From NCBI GenBank assembly GCA_016508695.1, contig VNKQ01000016.1:806001-870000 (forward strand): a stretch of 64,000 bases of DNA. The letters are read 5' to 3'. Below the pieces are notes generated by a model. That model was not told where the DNA came from. It searched no databases and saw only the letters and a program-made list of their open reading frames with translations. The stretch's first letter is position 1. Each line of letters starts with the position of its first letter. Of this stretch, positions 33,151 through 45,682 are shown one piece after another. The position numbers were made by a program, and so were the translations under genes. Source of the stretch: Hyphodiscus hymeniophilus. Lineage: Eukaryota > Ascomycota > Leotiomycetes > Helotiales > Hyphodiscaceae.

Positions 33151-34794
33151 ATGAGAGTCGCGATTGCCTTGAGCACCTTGCTCACTTCTGTCTCAGCCCA
33201 GCAGTCAGCATATGGCCAATGTAACGCAGAGTGATCCCCAATTGTTGAAAAGAACCGAGCTGATAATACCTAGGTGGCGGAACAGGCTGGACTGGATCAA
33301 CAACTTGCGTTTCTGGGTACACTTGCACATACAGCAACCCGTACTACTCACAATGCCTTCCTGGAGCTGCGGTTGTGACTACGAAGATGGTCACTAGCAC
33401 ATCGAAAAGTGGAAGCACGAGTAAAACCTCTGCTAGCTCTGCAAGCGCTAGTGCAACTGGAAGAGTTAAATATGGTAATTTGAGAGTACTTGAAACGATC
33501 GAGGGACATTATGCTGAATTGCTTCCCAGCTGGTGTGAACATCGCAGGTTTCGACTTCGGGTGTACCACGGATGGAAGTGACAACCTCTCAGAAGTTAAA
33601 CCGCCATTGTCAGCCCTTGGAGGTCCTGATGGGGTAATTCATCCATGCTGCCTGACGTTGGGAAACAAATACTAACAACACGACCTCCCAGGCAGGTCAA
33701 ATGTCGCATTTTGTAACCAAAGACAACCTCAACATTTTCAGGCTACCAGTTGGCTGGCAATATCTCGTCAACAACGTGTTGGGAGGAACATTAGATGCAA
33801 CAAACTCAGGAAAGTACGATCAACTTGTTCAAGCTTGCTTGAATACGGGCGCCTCATGTATCGTTGATATTCACAACTATGCTCGATGGAATGGAGCGAT
33901 TATTGGGCAAGGCGGGCCAACAAATGCCCAATTCGCGAACCTCTGTAGGTACTAGAAGCCCAGAACTTCCTCTCCGATCATGTCTTGGCGGCAGTAGCTT
34001 GCGAAACAGATCTTAAGACCGACTTTACTGATGAGACAATTACTGACTGCCCGGTAATATAGGGACACAACTTGCAGCCAAATATAAGAGTCAGTCCAAG
34101 ATCATCTTTGGAGTTATGAACGAGCCCCACGACCTCGATGTCCCTACCTGGGCCACAACAGTTCAAGCTGCAGTAACAGCAATTCGCCAAGCCGGCGCAA
34201 CGAGTCAAATGAGTGAGCATCGCAATCCTCGCAGGTGATAACTGAGCTGACAACCCCAAAGTCCTCCTCCCAGGGACTGGCTATACCAGTGCAGGAACTT
34301 TCGTCTCGTCCGGCTCAGCAGCGGCGCTTGCAGCAGTAAAGAATCTTGACGGCAGCACCACCAACTTAATTTTTGATGTGCACAAGTATCTCGATAGCGA
34401 TAATTCAGGTACTCACTCGGAGTGCGTCACAAACAACATTGATGGTGCTTTTGCACCTTTAGCTACATGGCTACGATCAGAGGGCCGACAAGCTTTGAAC
34501 ACCGAGACAGGTGGCGGAAATGTTGCGTCGTGCGAAAGTTATCTGTGCCAGCAGATTGCATATCTCAAGTATGAGACCTTTCAAATAAGAAGGTAGAAGC
34601 TAACTTTGATCACAGCGCAAATTCGGACGTCTATCTGGGTTACATTGGCTGGTCTGCCGGATCTTTTGATTCCACATACGGTAAGAAATCTAAACTCCAA
34701 ACCCACGACTTGTTGTTGACACGTAATAGTTCTCACGGAGACTCCGAACGGATCACAAGATACTGCTCTGGTTTCAGCTTGCATCGCTCGGTAG
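33151..34794 (+). CDS. Endo-beta-1,4-glucanase, glycoside hydrolase family 5, with N-terminal CBM1
   Basis: The model is join(33151..33220,33274..33474,33530..33633,33692..33944,34063..34212,34262..34568,34616..34680,34730..34794), 404 aa. It is a secreted endoglucanase like Trichoderma Cel5A (EG II). A signal peptide (MRVAIALSTLLTSVSA) precedes a CBM1 almost identical to that of the neighbouring GH6 enzyme and a Ser/Thr/Lys linker. The GH5 domain starts AGVNIAGFDFGC. The acid/base Glu is in VMNEPHD and the nucleophile Glu in NTETGGGN. Other hallmarks are RLPVGWQYL, DIHNYARWNG, FDVHKYLD and DVYLGY. Seven introns of 46-118 nt break the gene, so no single frame shows it whole. The first intron is at the same codon position and phase as in the GH6 gene (GQ|C). 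Confidence 0.96.
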
Positions 34795-35432
34795 CCTCCC
34801 GGAGGAGCGTCCCAAGCTAGCCAAATGGCAAAATGCCGTAGATAATTTGGACGCATTGATAACAGCAGTTTGAGTTCACAAAAATGGTTGGAGGTACTGG
34901 CTCTCTTGGACCTCATTCGTATATAGCTACTATTCACGTATATACACCACACAAAGGAATGACTAATGCCTGAATTTGCAACAACTAAATCTTGACAAGT
35001 GGAAAAACTGACCTGGTGATTTTGTTCACTGATTTGGCAGCACCGACAGATTTGGCCCGATGATCCAGGTGATGTGCACCCGTGATGCTAGTCTTCAACC
35101 ACCGAGCTCAGCTGGACCTTGTTATTTGGCTTTTTCTGCTCGACTTGAGCTGCCATGATAAACAATCGGTCCATCCTCGGTACAGTATAAAAGGCACTTG
35201 CGCCGGGGTTCACTTGCATGGAGAGCTCCACAGGGTTTGAATGATAGGCATACCTTCAAGAAACCTGGGTCTGATGCAAATGCGCTAACACCGTGATGAG
35301 CTCGGTGGGAGTTTGCCATACTCATGGCGTTACAATCCACCAAGAAACTACAAGTCTACAACAGCTTGCCAGCTAAGGGTATTCTGAGTCGCTCACGCAC
35401 ATCTAGCGCCCGGAATCTTTGATGTATTCTGT
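34795..35432. other. Convergent intergenic region
   Basis: 638 bp between the GH5 and Sac-phosphatase 3' ends. No supported gene, repeat or RNA. Confidence 0.45.
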
Positions 35433-38400
35433 TCACGCCCAAATCATCTTTTTCAATCCATGACCCAACTGTTCGAACAACCCAGTACTTTTCCTGGCTT
35501 CAGACAGACCGATGATATCCCCAGTTTCTACAATGCTTGGCTTCTCCGTGCCATCTTTCACGCTTTTCCCCAGGAGCACCATTCGTTCTATCTCCGAGCA
35601 TATCGATTTTGTAGTCTCTATCTCGCTCAGCCGGGGAGCATCATTCCCATTTGACACGGCAGATTTGGAGGGTAGTGCTTTCCACGCTAGTATTCGATTG
35701 GGTGGGGCAGCTGGGCGGCTCATCAAGCCCGCCATCCCTTTCGCAGATGGGGATGTCATGGTCGAGCTCCTTCTAAGAAGGTCTGCCTCATCCCGTGGAG
35801 GCTGGACTTGTGAGGAAAGAGACCGTGTATTGACTCTTGTGATGTCGTCCGATCCAGGGATGGATGTGATGACGAACCCAACATTTCTTTGCTCGTCTGT
35901 TTGAGAAGCAGATAGCGTCGAAGTAATATATGTACCATATTTGATGCTGACGATATGTTGCAAGTCGATTCTTTCAAACGAGATCACCTTTTCGATATTC
36001 CAATCGAACCTTGTCGCATAAAGCGCCGAATCCGTCAAGAGTAAGACGGCCTCCTCGAATGGAGTCGACTTGATGGTATTAGGCTCATGCGGTGTGAGTA
36101 GCGTCCATCCAGCAATGAATTCTTCGTGCTGATCTGCAATCACTAGCTTTTGACTGACGTCGATTGCCTGTTGCCTCATGTTCTGCATCGACACGGCGGG
36201 ATCTCCACTCATCATGTTCGCTTCAAAGTCCTCGAATATGAGAGAAGTGACATTTCCCACAAGGAAGTCGATTACAGCTTGACTGAAGAAGTCATTGACG
36301 ATTCTGCGAGACGTTAGCTATAAACTTCATCGCTATCCAAATCGCTCACCCGCTGTAAAACCTTGAGATTGACAGTCCCATATCTGTCAACGCCCCTTTA
36401 TAGTCCCGCTTCCTTGTTCGAGTGAAATCACCCTTCATCGCAGCGGTAGAAGCGTATTGCTTCGATATTGCATCACCATTATCGGCCCACAAGGTATTAA
36501 ACCACTGCGTTGTCTGATCGAGCTGGAGTGTCATATCGATACCCTCTTCTTTCAGTTGCACCTCCAGAGCTCTCCTTCCCCAAGCACTCTGAACCACATT
36601 TGTCCGATCCAAACAATCCATGCAGTTGGTTCTCAGAACGCCACTTTGTCTTGATAATTGCTGTCCATTGGCCTCAACGGTGTCACCGAAGGCCTCAAGT
36701 TTTTCTCCGATTGCTTCCATGAGCAGACTGACGTTCTCAAACTTCATACCGCGGCATATAGCATGGAAATCAAACCACTCAAACCCAATTTGAGTGCCAT
36801 TGATTCCCCCGGATTCATTCATCTGGTCCATCTTGTTCTCGTAGTATCTTCCCACAATAGCTTCATTATTGGCTTTCTCAACTAACGAAGCAACTTGTAT
36901 TGACCCGTATCTTTCTGAGATTTTCTCTGTAATAGATCAAATTAGCCGGTACATTCTTGCGTTCAAAGAAGTTTTCGATAGACCAAGAACTTTCAATATG
37001 AAGTCCACAGACACTCTTCAGACGACCATATCCCGGCTTACAGTTCGCTGAAACGTCAAAAGATAGCCCTGTGAATGGTGAACTTGAAATGGACCATCCC
37101 CTTGGATTGATTGACTATACACAATGACAACGTCAACAGGCGAAATTCTGATCATACCAAAATGTTTCTTGAACGCTTTCGCATTCGTCTCATCGGAATG
37201 CTGAATTTGAGGCACTGGCTTGAACGAATATGGCGATTGAGAAAAGAAAATCGGCACACTGCCCCGAATCTGCACGAAAGAGTGTATCTTGCTAGACGGA
37301 GTCCAATCGAGATCCGACAAGATCTGCTCTGTTTCCACGCTGTTAGCAGTATCGCCTTCCTCGTCAACCCCGCGCCGCAAATACCGCAGACCAGCGCGAT
37401 TCACCGACCGTCTCGAGATCAGAGTAAGTAAGAAGGACTTCTCCGTCTGTCTGCTACCTCCACTGCGTCTTCGTTCACTGCCTAAAGCTGCGCCATCCAC
37501 AGCACCTCCCGCAGAAAAGTCCGTCAACTCCATCGATGACTTCGCTGCCGCATCTAGAGAGATAGGAGGATCCGTATCCATGTGAAAGGAAAGCTGTCCC
37601 ACGAATCCTTGGAGTAAGGGTAGAACAAAGGGCGCCTGGCCAGCGTTGATAAATGGTTGAATGAGGTTCCGATTCCAAAAGAACAGTGGATCAACTTCTG
37701 TATGTAGGGGCAACTCGGAGCTCGTTGTCCTTCGGTTCGCAAAGCTTCTGGTAATATCATAGTCATAAGAGAAGAAGAAATTCCGAGATCCAAACAATAT
37801 CTGAGTCGTGCGCAGTAGCTTGGGCAAGAGACTGTCTGCGATGTCTTTTTCTGTGGCTCCACCAACATTGGCTACTGAAGGAGTTGGGTCCCCTTCCGAC
37901 ACAAGATCTGGGACAGCTGCGATGCTTGCTGTGCCCTCGCGCTCTCTTTCTGGCTCAGTCTCTGGTTCCGAGACACTCATTCCCAGGTTGCGTCTTTGCC
38001 CCACAGTCCATCCCGTCTTCGAGAACCATTTTTGTGCAAATCGTCCATACCCTCCCTTCCTCGCCATAACATCCTCGGCCACACTACTGGTCCTTTTGTG
38101 TCCAGTCGGTGACTGCGGTCCATCCTCACTGGGCATCTCGACATGCTCGTCCTCAATATCGTCACTGACTCCCGCAGAAAGCTCGACTCCATCATCCTCC
38201 GTATCACTCTCATCCATAGCATGGCCATCAACTTGCCGCTTTCGCAACGAAGCCTTCGTATGCGCAATCGCAGCCTCAGCCTCCGCTTTCGAACGCAGAG
38301 GCGTGAGAGCCACTTCCGTTATGACATATACCGGCTTCCCCTGTATCTGCGCGACCTGCTGGCGCCTCGTTATGGAGATCAGGAAGGAGGATTTTGAAAG

Positions 38401-38682
38401 CGTCAACAGTCCTGTGGTGCATGATGTCAGCGCGTGCTATGGCAGAGCTTGAAGATGCGCCAGGATATACACAGAGTCGAACCCAGATATCTTACCTACG
38501 ATCCCAAAGGCCTCGAATCCCTTATCTGAGCTTCCGCCCTCGACATTGTCCCTCGGCGCTAGGCCAATGCTACCGTCCTTGTATGTGACCTGCGAAGGTT
38601 GGCTCTTCTTCGCGCCTACAGGCTGGAGAACTATGCCATGAAAGCCCGCAAAGATAATGACTTTTCGTACGAGGCCAGGCAT
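35433..38682 (-). CDS. Sac-domain phosphoinositide phosphatase with hSac2-like C-terminal domain
   Basis: The model is complement(join(35433..36303,36350..36926,37158..38411,38496..38682)), 962 aa. The Sac catalytic motif is RTNCMDCLDRTN, with the CX5R phosphatase loop at residues 582-588. The upstream Sac domain includes LFFWNRNLIQPF and FVQIRGSVPIFFSQ. After the catalytic domain, LSISRFYSGIVNDFFSQAVIDFLVG leads into an hSac2-like region (VIADQHEEFIAGWTLLTP and following). Residues about 100-220 are an acidic/Ser insert. Intron 2 is 231 nt; splicing from KKHFG|GTATGA to ACAG|AGAAAATC joins KKHF to EKISERYGSIQVASLVEK and is required by conservation. It likely dephosphorylates a monophosphoinositide at internal membranes, by analogy with human INPP5F/Sac2; the exact substrate is not deducible. 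Confidence 0.9.
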
Positions 38683-39413
38683 ACTGGCGTTTTCATACCG
38701 GACACATCAAATATACAGAATGAGCATCGATGGACATGCTTTCAGTTGTTGACTTGTGGTTTATCAACACTTTCTTGCTTAGCCCCGAAAATCGTCATTC
38801 TCGATTCCCTGTCTCACAGGGCCACCAATGATTACAGTTTCAAGCACAGAAGTGTCCAAAAAGTTGACGTCAATCAAAATTGATTAAGGACACTTTGTAT
38901 TATTCCAGAAGTGGCTATTCCTTATATGAATTGACAGAACCAGTCCAGACATGACGACTCCATCTGACCTTAGATTATGGGTATCCTTCTATTTTGCTTT
39001 CCTCTCGCAGTACAAAAAGTTCGAGAAGATGGCACGGATACCCTACTCATGATATGCAGTGATTTACCTCTTTCCTACTCAAACATGCCGGTTTGATCTC
39101 GCGCCGTGAATACAACTATCATCAAACAATCGACTGCATATGTACAATCGACAAATACCGGTCGAGTGGCAACAGCACATGATCATGCAAGATCGCAGCT
39201 TTTGGTATTTCAAATGCCCAAATCCTAATGTATTACTCCACGTTTTTGGCGCTGACAAAAGAAACTCGTTCGTAATTAAACATATTCGGCGAATTACAGG
39301 TGTTCTTGGGCACCTTGGTCGAAGTGAGAAGGGGTGACGTAGTTGACATGTCGTTCAAGTGACGCCCGTGGTGGTAGGGTAAATATGGAAGACAGATTCC
39401 AGGAGAGTGGTCG
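38683..39413. other. Intergenic region
   Basis: 731 bp between the Sac phosphatase start and the 3' end of the histidine kinase. No supported gene or repeat. Confidence 0.45.
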
Positions 39414-42400
39414 TTACGGCGGGGAAGAACCATTTCCATTGACCTGGGCAGGCGGTATGGTTTCAGAGTTTGTCGTGGAAGTCTTTGTTGCTGAGGCATC
39501 TAACTCTGGAGTGCTCTTGCGGGGTAAGGAGGAACTTTCGGTCTCTTCCTCCGGTATTGTAGCGAACTTCTTCAAGACTTGCTTGAGAGCAGGACGTCGA
39601 ATGGGTTTACTGAAAGAAGTCAGTAAATAGAACATACTATCAAGTGACCAAGCTTCTTGAGAAGACGTGGAAGTCACCACACACGGGTCTTAAAGCTTAC
39701 CTGAGAAAGTGGTTCATGCCGCTATCGTAGCATTCTTTGACATTGCTTTCTTCTGAAAATGCCGTCAAAGCTACGATCGGGGCCGAGTAACCCATCTGTC
39801 TGATGAGCCGAGTACTTTGCAAGCCATCCAGATTCGGCATTTGAATGTCCATGAAGATCAAATCAAACAACTCTCCTCTTGCCATGCCCTCTTTAACCAT
39901 ATCGTATGCCTCCTGGCCATCCTTTGCAATGACGACGTCGTAAATTTCTTCAAGCTTAAGCATGCGAAGTACAACTTCTTGGTTCACCAGATTATCCTCG
40001 GCTACAAGCACTCGAAGCTTGGTGTTCGAATCACGAGCAGCTACTTTCTCGAGTGCAGCGAGTTGTTGACTAGAGTCTTTTACGGTTGATGGGCTAGGCG
40101 TTGCAGCGAAGAAAGGTTGGCTGAGTCCAACTAACCGAGGCTGTGGATCCTTTTGAAAGCCTATCGAATTGCTCTTAGATATCGAAGCCCTGCTAGAAAT
40201 GGGATCACCAGGTCCCTACAATCTCAGTTAGTAAGTGACCAGAATACCTCAGGTCCAAGCACTCTAGATCTGCTCAATAAGAATGGTGTCTAGAATACGC
40301 ACGTCCATAGTAGATTTCCCAATTTCATGCTCGATTGATACTGGCTGGTTGTATTCGCTAGGCGGTCTTGAACCATAGGCGTCGGAGCTAGAAGTGCTTG
40401 GTGCTCGATCTCGGGTATATTTTAGAGGTATCTGCATCGTAAACGTGGAGCCGACATTCTCGGTGCTGATGAGGGCAATCTCGCCCCCCATCAAGCCAGC
40501 CAGCTGTGAACAAATACTCAGCCCGAGACCAGTTCCGCCATACTTCTTACTCAGCCCCAGATCACCTTGGACGAATGGCTCAAAGACACGATCTTGAAGG
40601 TGTTCGGGAATGCCAGGGCCTGAGTCTTCCACCTCAAATTGAAAGATCAAAGTTCTGGCGTTTGCGGGCGGGGAGTGGGTGATCGCTCTCGGACCTGAAC
40701 ACGAGGTGTTGCCTTCGGGTCCATCGGATTTATCATGAGAGCTGTGCCTTGCTGCTTGGAGCCATTCGATGATGGCTTCCTTGAGATCTGGGAAGTATTC
40801 GAACCGGACCCATTTCGATGCCGATTTCTGGACCTATGGGAGCTTTGCTTAGATGGCCTGGATCCTATCGAATTACGACTTGCGTCTGAAATGGTCTCCG
40901 CTTCCCCCAAGCACTTGATTCTGACCTCGACCTTCCCTTCTTCGGGCGTGAATTTCAAAGAATTGGAGACCAAATTGATAATCACCTGCAATATTCGGTG
41001 TTGGTCACCCCAAAGACACATATCCTTCAGTCTTCCCGTGCCTTGCGGGCCAAGAGCAGGTAGAGCCTTCTCACTAATTTCTGACTCGGGGCTAGTATCA
41101 GTGCCAATGAACTTGACTGCAAAGTTAATGTGTCCTTCTCGGACTTGCTTGTCAAATATCGTAATAATCTGACTCTTGATATCTACCAAGCGAAACTCTT
41201 TCTCTTCCAAGCTTAGCTGCTGCCCGATCTGGTTCTTGCTGAATGTCAGAAGATCATTGAGTAGATGAAGCAGCAAATCGCCGGACTTGTAGATGACCTG
41301 TAATGATCGTTTTATTCTCGGTAGATCGTCCTCGCCCAGACATACTGCACACATGCCCAGAATACCGTTCAGTGGTGTCTTCAGCTCATGAGAGATGTTT
41401 GCAATGAACAAGGTCTTGCTTTCATTCGCAGCTTCAGCAGCCTGTTTGCTGATTTCAAGTTCCTGCGTGCGTTGTTGGACCTTCGTCTCGAGACTCGTGT
41501 ACTGAAGTAGCAACTCTTTCGACATGGCGTTGAAAGTCGTTGTAAGCTCTGTAATTTCATCGCGAATCAGATGCTTTCGATCAGGCACCTCGGCTGGAAT
41601 CTTGAAAGCTCTTCTCCTGTCTTCTTCGGATTGCTCTAACTTAGATTTCCTTCTGCCTGTACGTCTCAACTTCTTCAGCCGAACCATAATGCCTCTTTTT
41701 GATCGAGTCGAAACAGCGTTTTCTTCGTCTGCGGCTTCATCTCCGGAGATATCGTCCATCCTCTCGGAGCGAATGCTCCCATTGGGAGTATAGCCAGGTG
41801 GGGCGATGGATTTCTCGGTAGCATCTCGTAATCTCCGAATTGGACGGACACTGTAATGAGCAATTGGTACGACGATTATCAATATGAAACCAATCGTCCC
41901 AAACACGCAACTCAGCACGATGGTTTTGAGCTTATTGATAGGTTCCCAAGCCTCGTCGTGGCTTTGCTCAACAATTAGGAGCCAGTCCACTAACGTGCTC
42001 TGAGGTCTTGCATAGCCAACAGCGACACTAAAGTTGTTCTCGTTGTGCGACGATAACATGCTGCTCGCGTTGTTGATTGCTGGATTTTGCTTTGAAAAGC
42101 CTGCAAGTACAGCTGGATAAGCCCTTTCGGTGAAGTTGGATGTCCCAAATCTGCTGATTATACGATCAGCTTGGCCTAAGAACTTAGGTATTGGATAACG
42201 ACTTAGAACTGGTCTACTTTCGATTCTTGGCGCGAGAGTAAGACCGCACTAGGCATGCAAAAGTAGACTTACCTCATATTAGCATTATAGGCTGTGTGCC
42301 TGTCTTGTGATGTTATGTTGTAAGGCGGGAACACATATTTAACAGTATTATCCTCGACGGAGGTCAAGTTAGTGAGCTGTGTCGTGGTGCCAGGCCTGGA

Positions 42401-43717
42401 ACCTCCTTTGAATACATTCTCTCTCCGATTTGGCCCCACCAATAGGACCATTCCAGTTTTGCCTAGTCCTTCTCGAGATTGTGTCACGTCAATGAACGAC
42501 GACGCCGCAGCAACTACTGTCATGTATGCCAAAACCACAGTTGGATCTGTGTTATCGACTATTGGTAGGGTGAGGGAGACCAATGCGTATGACTGGAAAG
42601 AAGTGTTAGCAAAAGACATAACATCGCCCATATAATACGGAGAGGAGTTCCAAGGAAATCATATAAGAACCTACATCGTTAATTTGTAAAGGACCAAGTA
42701 AGATGAAAGACGTCGTATTTAGCGGGAAGTCTGCGAAAGCAGAGGCTATGGTTCCATTTATGGAGGGTTCTGCAAGGTCAGGAGTGGAGGCTGGGCTGTA
42801 AGATATATTCGGATATACTGTAAATCCAATTAGTACGGGTAGAATGTTAAGGACGGCACGACGGAAATTTTTCTAAAAGTTGCAGAATTGGCTTCTGGAA
42901 TAGCAAACAGATTCTGTGCAGGTGTCCGAAATCGCAGGGAGAATACTCACACGAAGGTGGATAGCCAATATCGGAATCTCCTAGAAATACCTCGCTGCCG
43001 TTAGGGTAGGTGCCAGGCAATTGGATCCCAGCAGCAGTCTTGCCCGTGACGTTGAAAAGCCCCTATAAGCTGATTAGCATGTGTATTCGCGGAAAGTAGA
43101 GAGCCTTTGAGGTGTAGGCCATATCATAGGAAATGGCGAATTACCGACGCATCCCCGGTTGCATTACGAGAGAAGACCGTCACCTGCAAAAGTGCCGACA
43201 ATCCTCCACTATTATATCTCAAGTTGTCAGCGCTACTTATCGAAGATGTACTCTGAAGTACTAGGCATGAACGAAAAGCAGAGAAAAAAATGGACATACC
43301 TTGCCAGAGCTCCGCCAACATCGGTGGAAGCAGCCGTCCAATTGCTCTCCGTCAAGTTGCCACGATAAAACGATTTTATAGCTTGTTGCAGTAGGATCCG
43401 AGTAACTATCGTGCCACATGTTGTCTGGATGAGCTCGAGGTCCGAGGCAATCTGCGAAGCTTTCAACGAGGCAGTGAGGCTGAGAGAATTCGAAGTTACG
43501 TTAGTCACGAAATCTGAAATATCAGGATTAGCATCTGATCCCTCTGGAAGAGCTTAGGAGCTCGGAGCGTGTTCAGAAGAAGATGCTCTGGGACAAGCCG
43601 CTGTGAGATTGACATACTGTGAAATTCAATCCATGTTGCAATGGCGAGGATCGCGAGGGGGATAGCGGCGGTCAACAGCACGAGGATACCCAGCTGTTCT
43701 CGTATGCCAATACGCAT
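39414..43717 (-). CDS. SLN1: Sln1/TcsB-type hybrid histidine kinase (group VI), with an apparent single-base deletion
   Basis: Exons: complement(join(39414..39609,39701..40215,40303..42153,42273..42592,42675..42817,42951..43062,43145..43208,43300..43513,43618..43717)). The intended product is about 1171 aa, a plasma-membrane osmosensor feeding the HOG phosphorelay. The start MRIGIREQLGILVLLTA runs into TM1; an Asn-rich extracellular sensor follows; TM2 is about residues 395-420. Next come a linker, HisKA with phospho-His573 (ANISHELKTPL), the N box (INLVSNSLKF), the G boxes (DSGPGIP, GGTGLGLS) and a receiver (VAEDN, MDIQMPN, LSKPIRR). Between RERSPTP and ANARTLIFQFEVED the frame changes at a G-run (plus strand 40664-40679): one base appears missing and no intron fits. 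As written, translation stops at about 819 aa, before the G boxes and receiver. Sequence error is the simplest explanation; a real null is possible. Exon 7 has a CAGCAG tandem acceptor. Confidence 0.92.
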
Positions 43718-45666
43718 TTCGAAGGAGCGTGAGGTGCGCACAAACGGGGCCTCGGATCGCACTCATTCGCGTGCGGTTGTCCTCCCTCCTCCCTCTCCAA
43801 TGCAGCCGCTGGCGGAAGCCTTCAAATATATCAGAGGATGCGAATCAAAGCATCTGGCACCCATCCGACAGATTCAACCCAATGCTCGGTAACGCGCGAA
43901 GTCGCCGTTGATCTCGGCGTGTCTAGTCTAGTGTCTGGTTGTCGTAAGAGCGAGGAGGATCGTCACAGCGAACGAGACATGATCCGAACACCTTACTGCT
44001 CGGTAGCCGAAGGAAGAATTGATTGATTCTGGCCACGGGGTGAATGGACAGAGGCAATGGTAACGGTGATGATGATGGATCGAAGGACGTTTGGACGTTT
44101 GGATGTGAGTGAAAACGACTGCTCCTTATGGAGGCGTCTGGCCAATCTCTTAGCGGTCGGTTTTGGGAGCTGGGGTGGTGTAAGCGACGCCCGGAAGCAG
44201 GGGGTCGAGATCACGGCATGGAAATTCATTGCCATGCCATGGTGTTCTTGGGAATGCCAGTCTTGCTACCGCACAATCTGCTTTTCAAGAGAGCTTCAAT
44301 TCCTGTTCGTGCTTGGTTGGAAGTGTGTGCAGAATCATGAGGCTCACGCCTTCAAAGTTACATTAACCCAGCGACCTCCTAGCCTCCTTGAACGAATGGC
44401 CTCTAAGTAGAGATTACCCACCAGAATGTCTGGCCCTCCCGTGCTCGTATTCGAAGACGCTTGGTGTTGGAACGCCCAGGCCCTTTGGGCGCAGCTGTTC
44501 CCCCTCTTCTCATTCAGTTCTTTCAGATTTATTGATTTAGTCGGCCTCGTCTCCTGATAGCGTTTATGTTCATTGGTGCCATTTTCAGTTTCAAATGTAT
44601 GACTTCGAACAGCGCATAGGACACCCACTGCGTTCTCATTCGGTCTGCTTATTCGTCTACGCTTTTCCATCCGTTCGGAACGAACGGTTCTGATTTTTGA
44701 TGTCGACCACTTGTAGCTATTCAGTAAGTAGATTGGCTTAAACTTTCCAATCTCTGATGGCTTAAAGAAGCTTTGTGTTGAAATCTACTCTAAATCTCTG
44801 CTTGCCTTTTCTAATTCGAGTCCGTTTCTGTTTACTGTATTTTGTCAGTTCCAAAGGTTCGTGCAGATTTCAATTGCCATGATCTCTCGATTCTTTTTAT
44901 GTCTCCCTCACGTCAGTCTTCTCATGACGGGAAACTCATAGTTCAAAAAGTTCATATCGGTGGCATCTCTTTCAATCCACAAGACGCTATCCGCCGAGTA
45001 AGCGACAGCTCGATTACTTCGGGCAGAGCCTTCTCATCTCAGATTTTGAGACCGAGGAAGAGAGGGCTATTCCGACTCCATTATCAGCAGTTCTCAGCCC
45101 TAAACCCAAATGACTACCTGGGACATTTGGCTGTGCAGGTTTCTCTCCATACCAGCGCATGAAGCGCTACCAGTTGAGATTTTATCGAGACATGCACAAG
45201 CTCATTAGCTTCAGAGTTTCGATCATCTTATGAGTCTCCGCTATCGTCGCTTCCTGTCTTAATAATATCTCTTCTTGCAGCGCCATTCCAAGCAACCTTT
45301 CCTTGACATATATTTATCACCTACTTTCTTAAAGCTCGTACCTCTTTCATGCCCTTCTTCCCTACTAGCACTTTTCTGCATAGACGCTCATCACTTTGAA
45401 GTTTTCTCGGTCATTACGTATCTTCCCTGTCCTCATCTCGCGGTTCCAAGAATGGTTCTCCTACCTACGGACCCAGGCCATCGAGGCAAACCGTTTAGGT
45501 TCCGATAGCGAGGCATCGAAAAGCAATGTTTCAAGAGTGATGAGAAGATATTCTGTCTCATAGGCGAAGTGCACAAAGTCAACACGGAAGATGAAGATCC
45601 AGAGCTTCGTATTCCCATTTCTCTGTTTTAGTCTAGAGCTTTTTGTGACAGAGCGTAAAAACGGTG

Positions 45667-45682
45667 GAGAGAGAGAGAGAGA
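45667..45682. repeat. GA dinucleotide tract
   Basis: Eight GA units in a row in the SLN1-SFA1 intergenic region; a simple microsatellite. Confidence 0.9.

Noticed and set aside
40255..40700. Separate small kinase-fragment gene starting at the GPGIPEH part
   Set aside because: It is the continuation of the Sln1 kinase after an apparent 1-nt deletion, not an independent gene.
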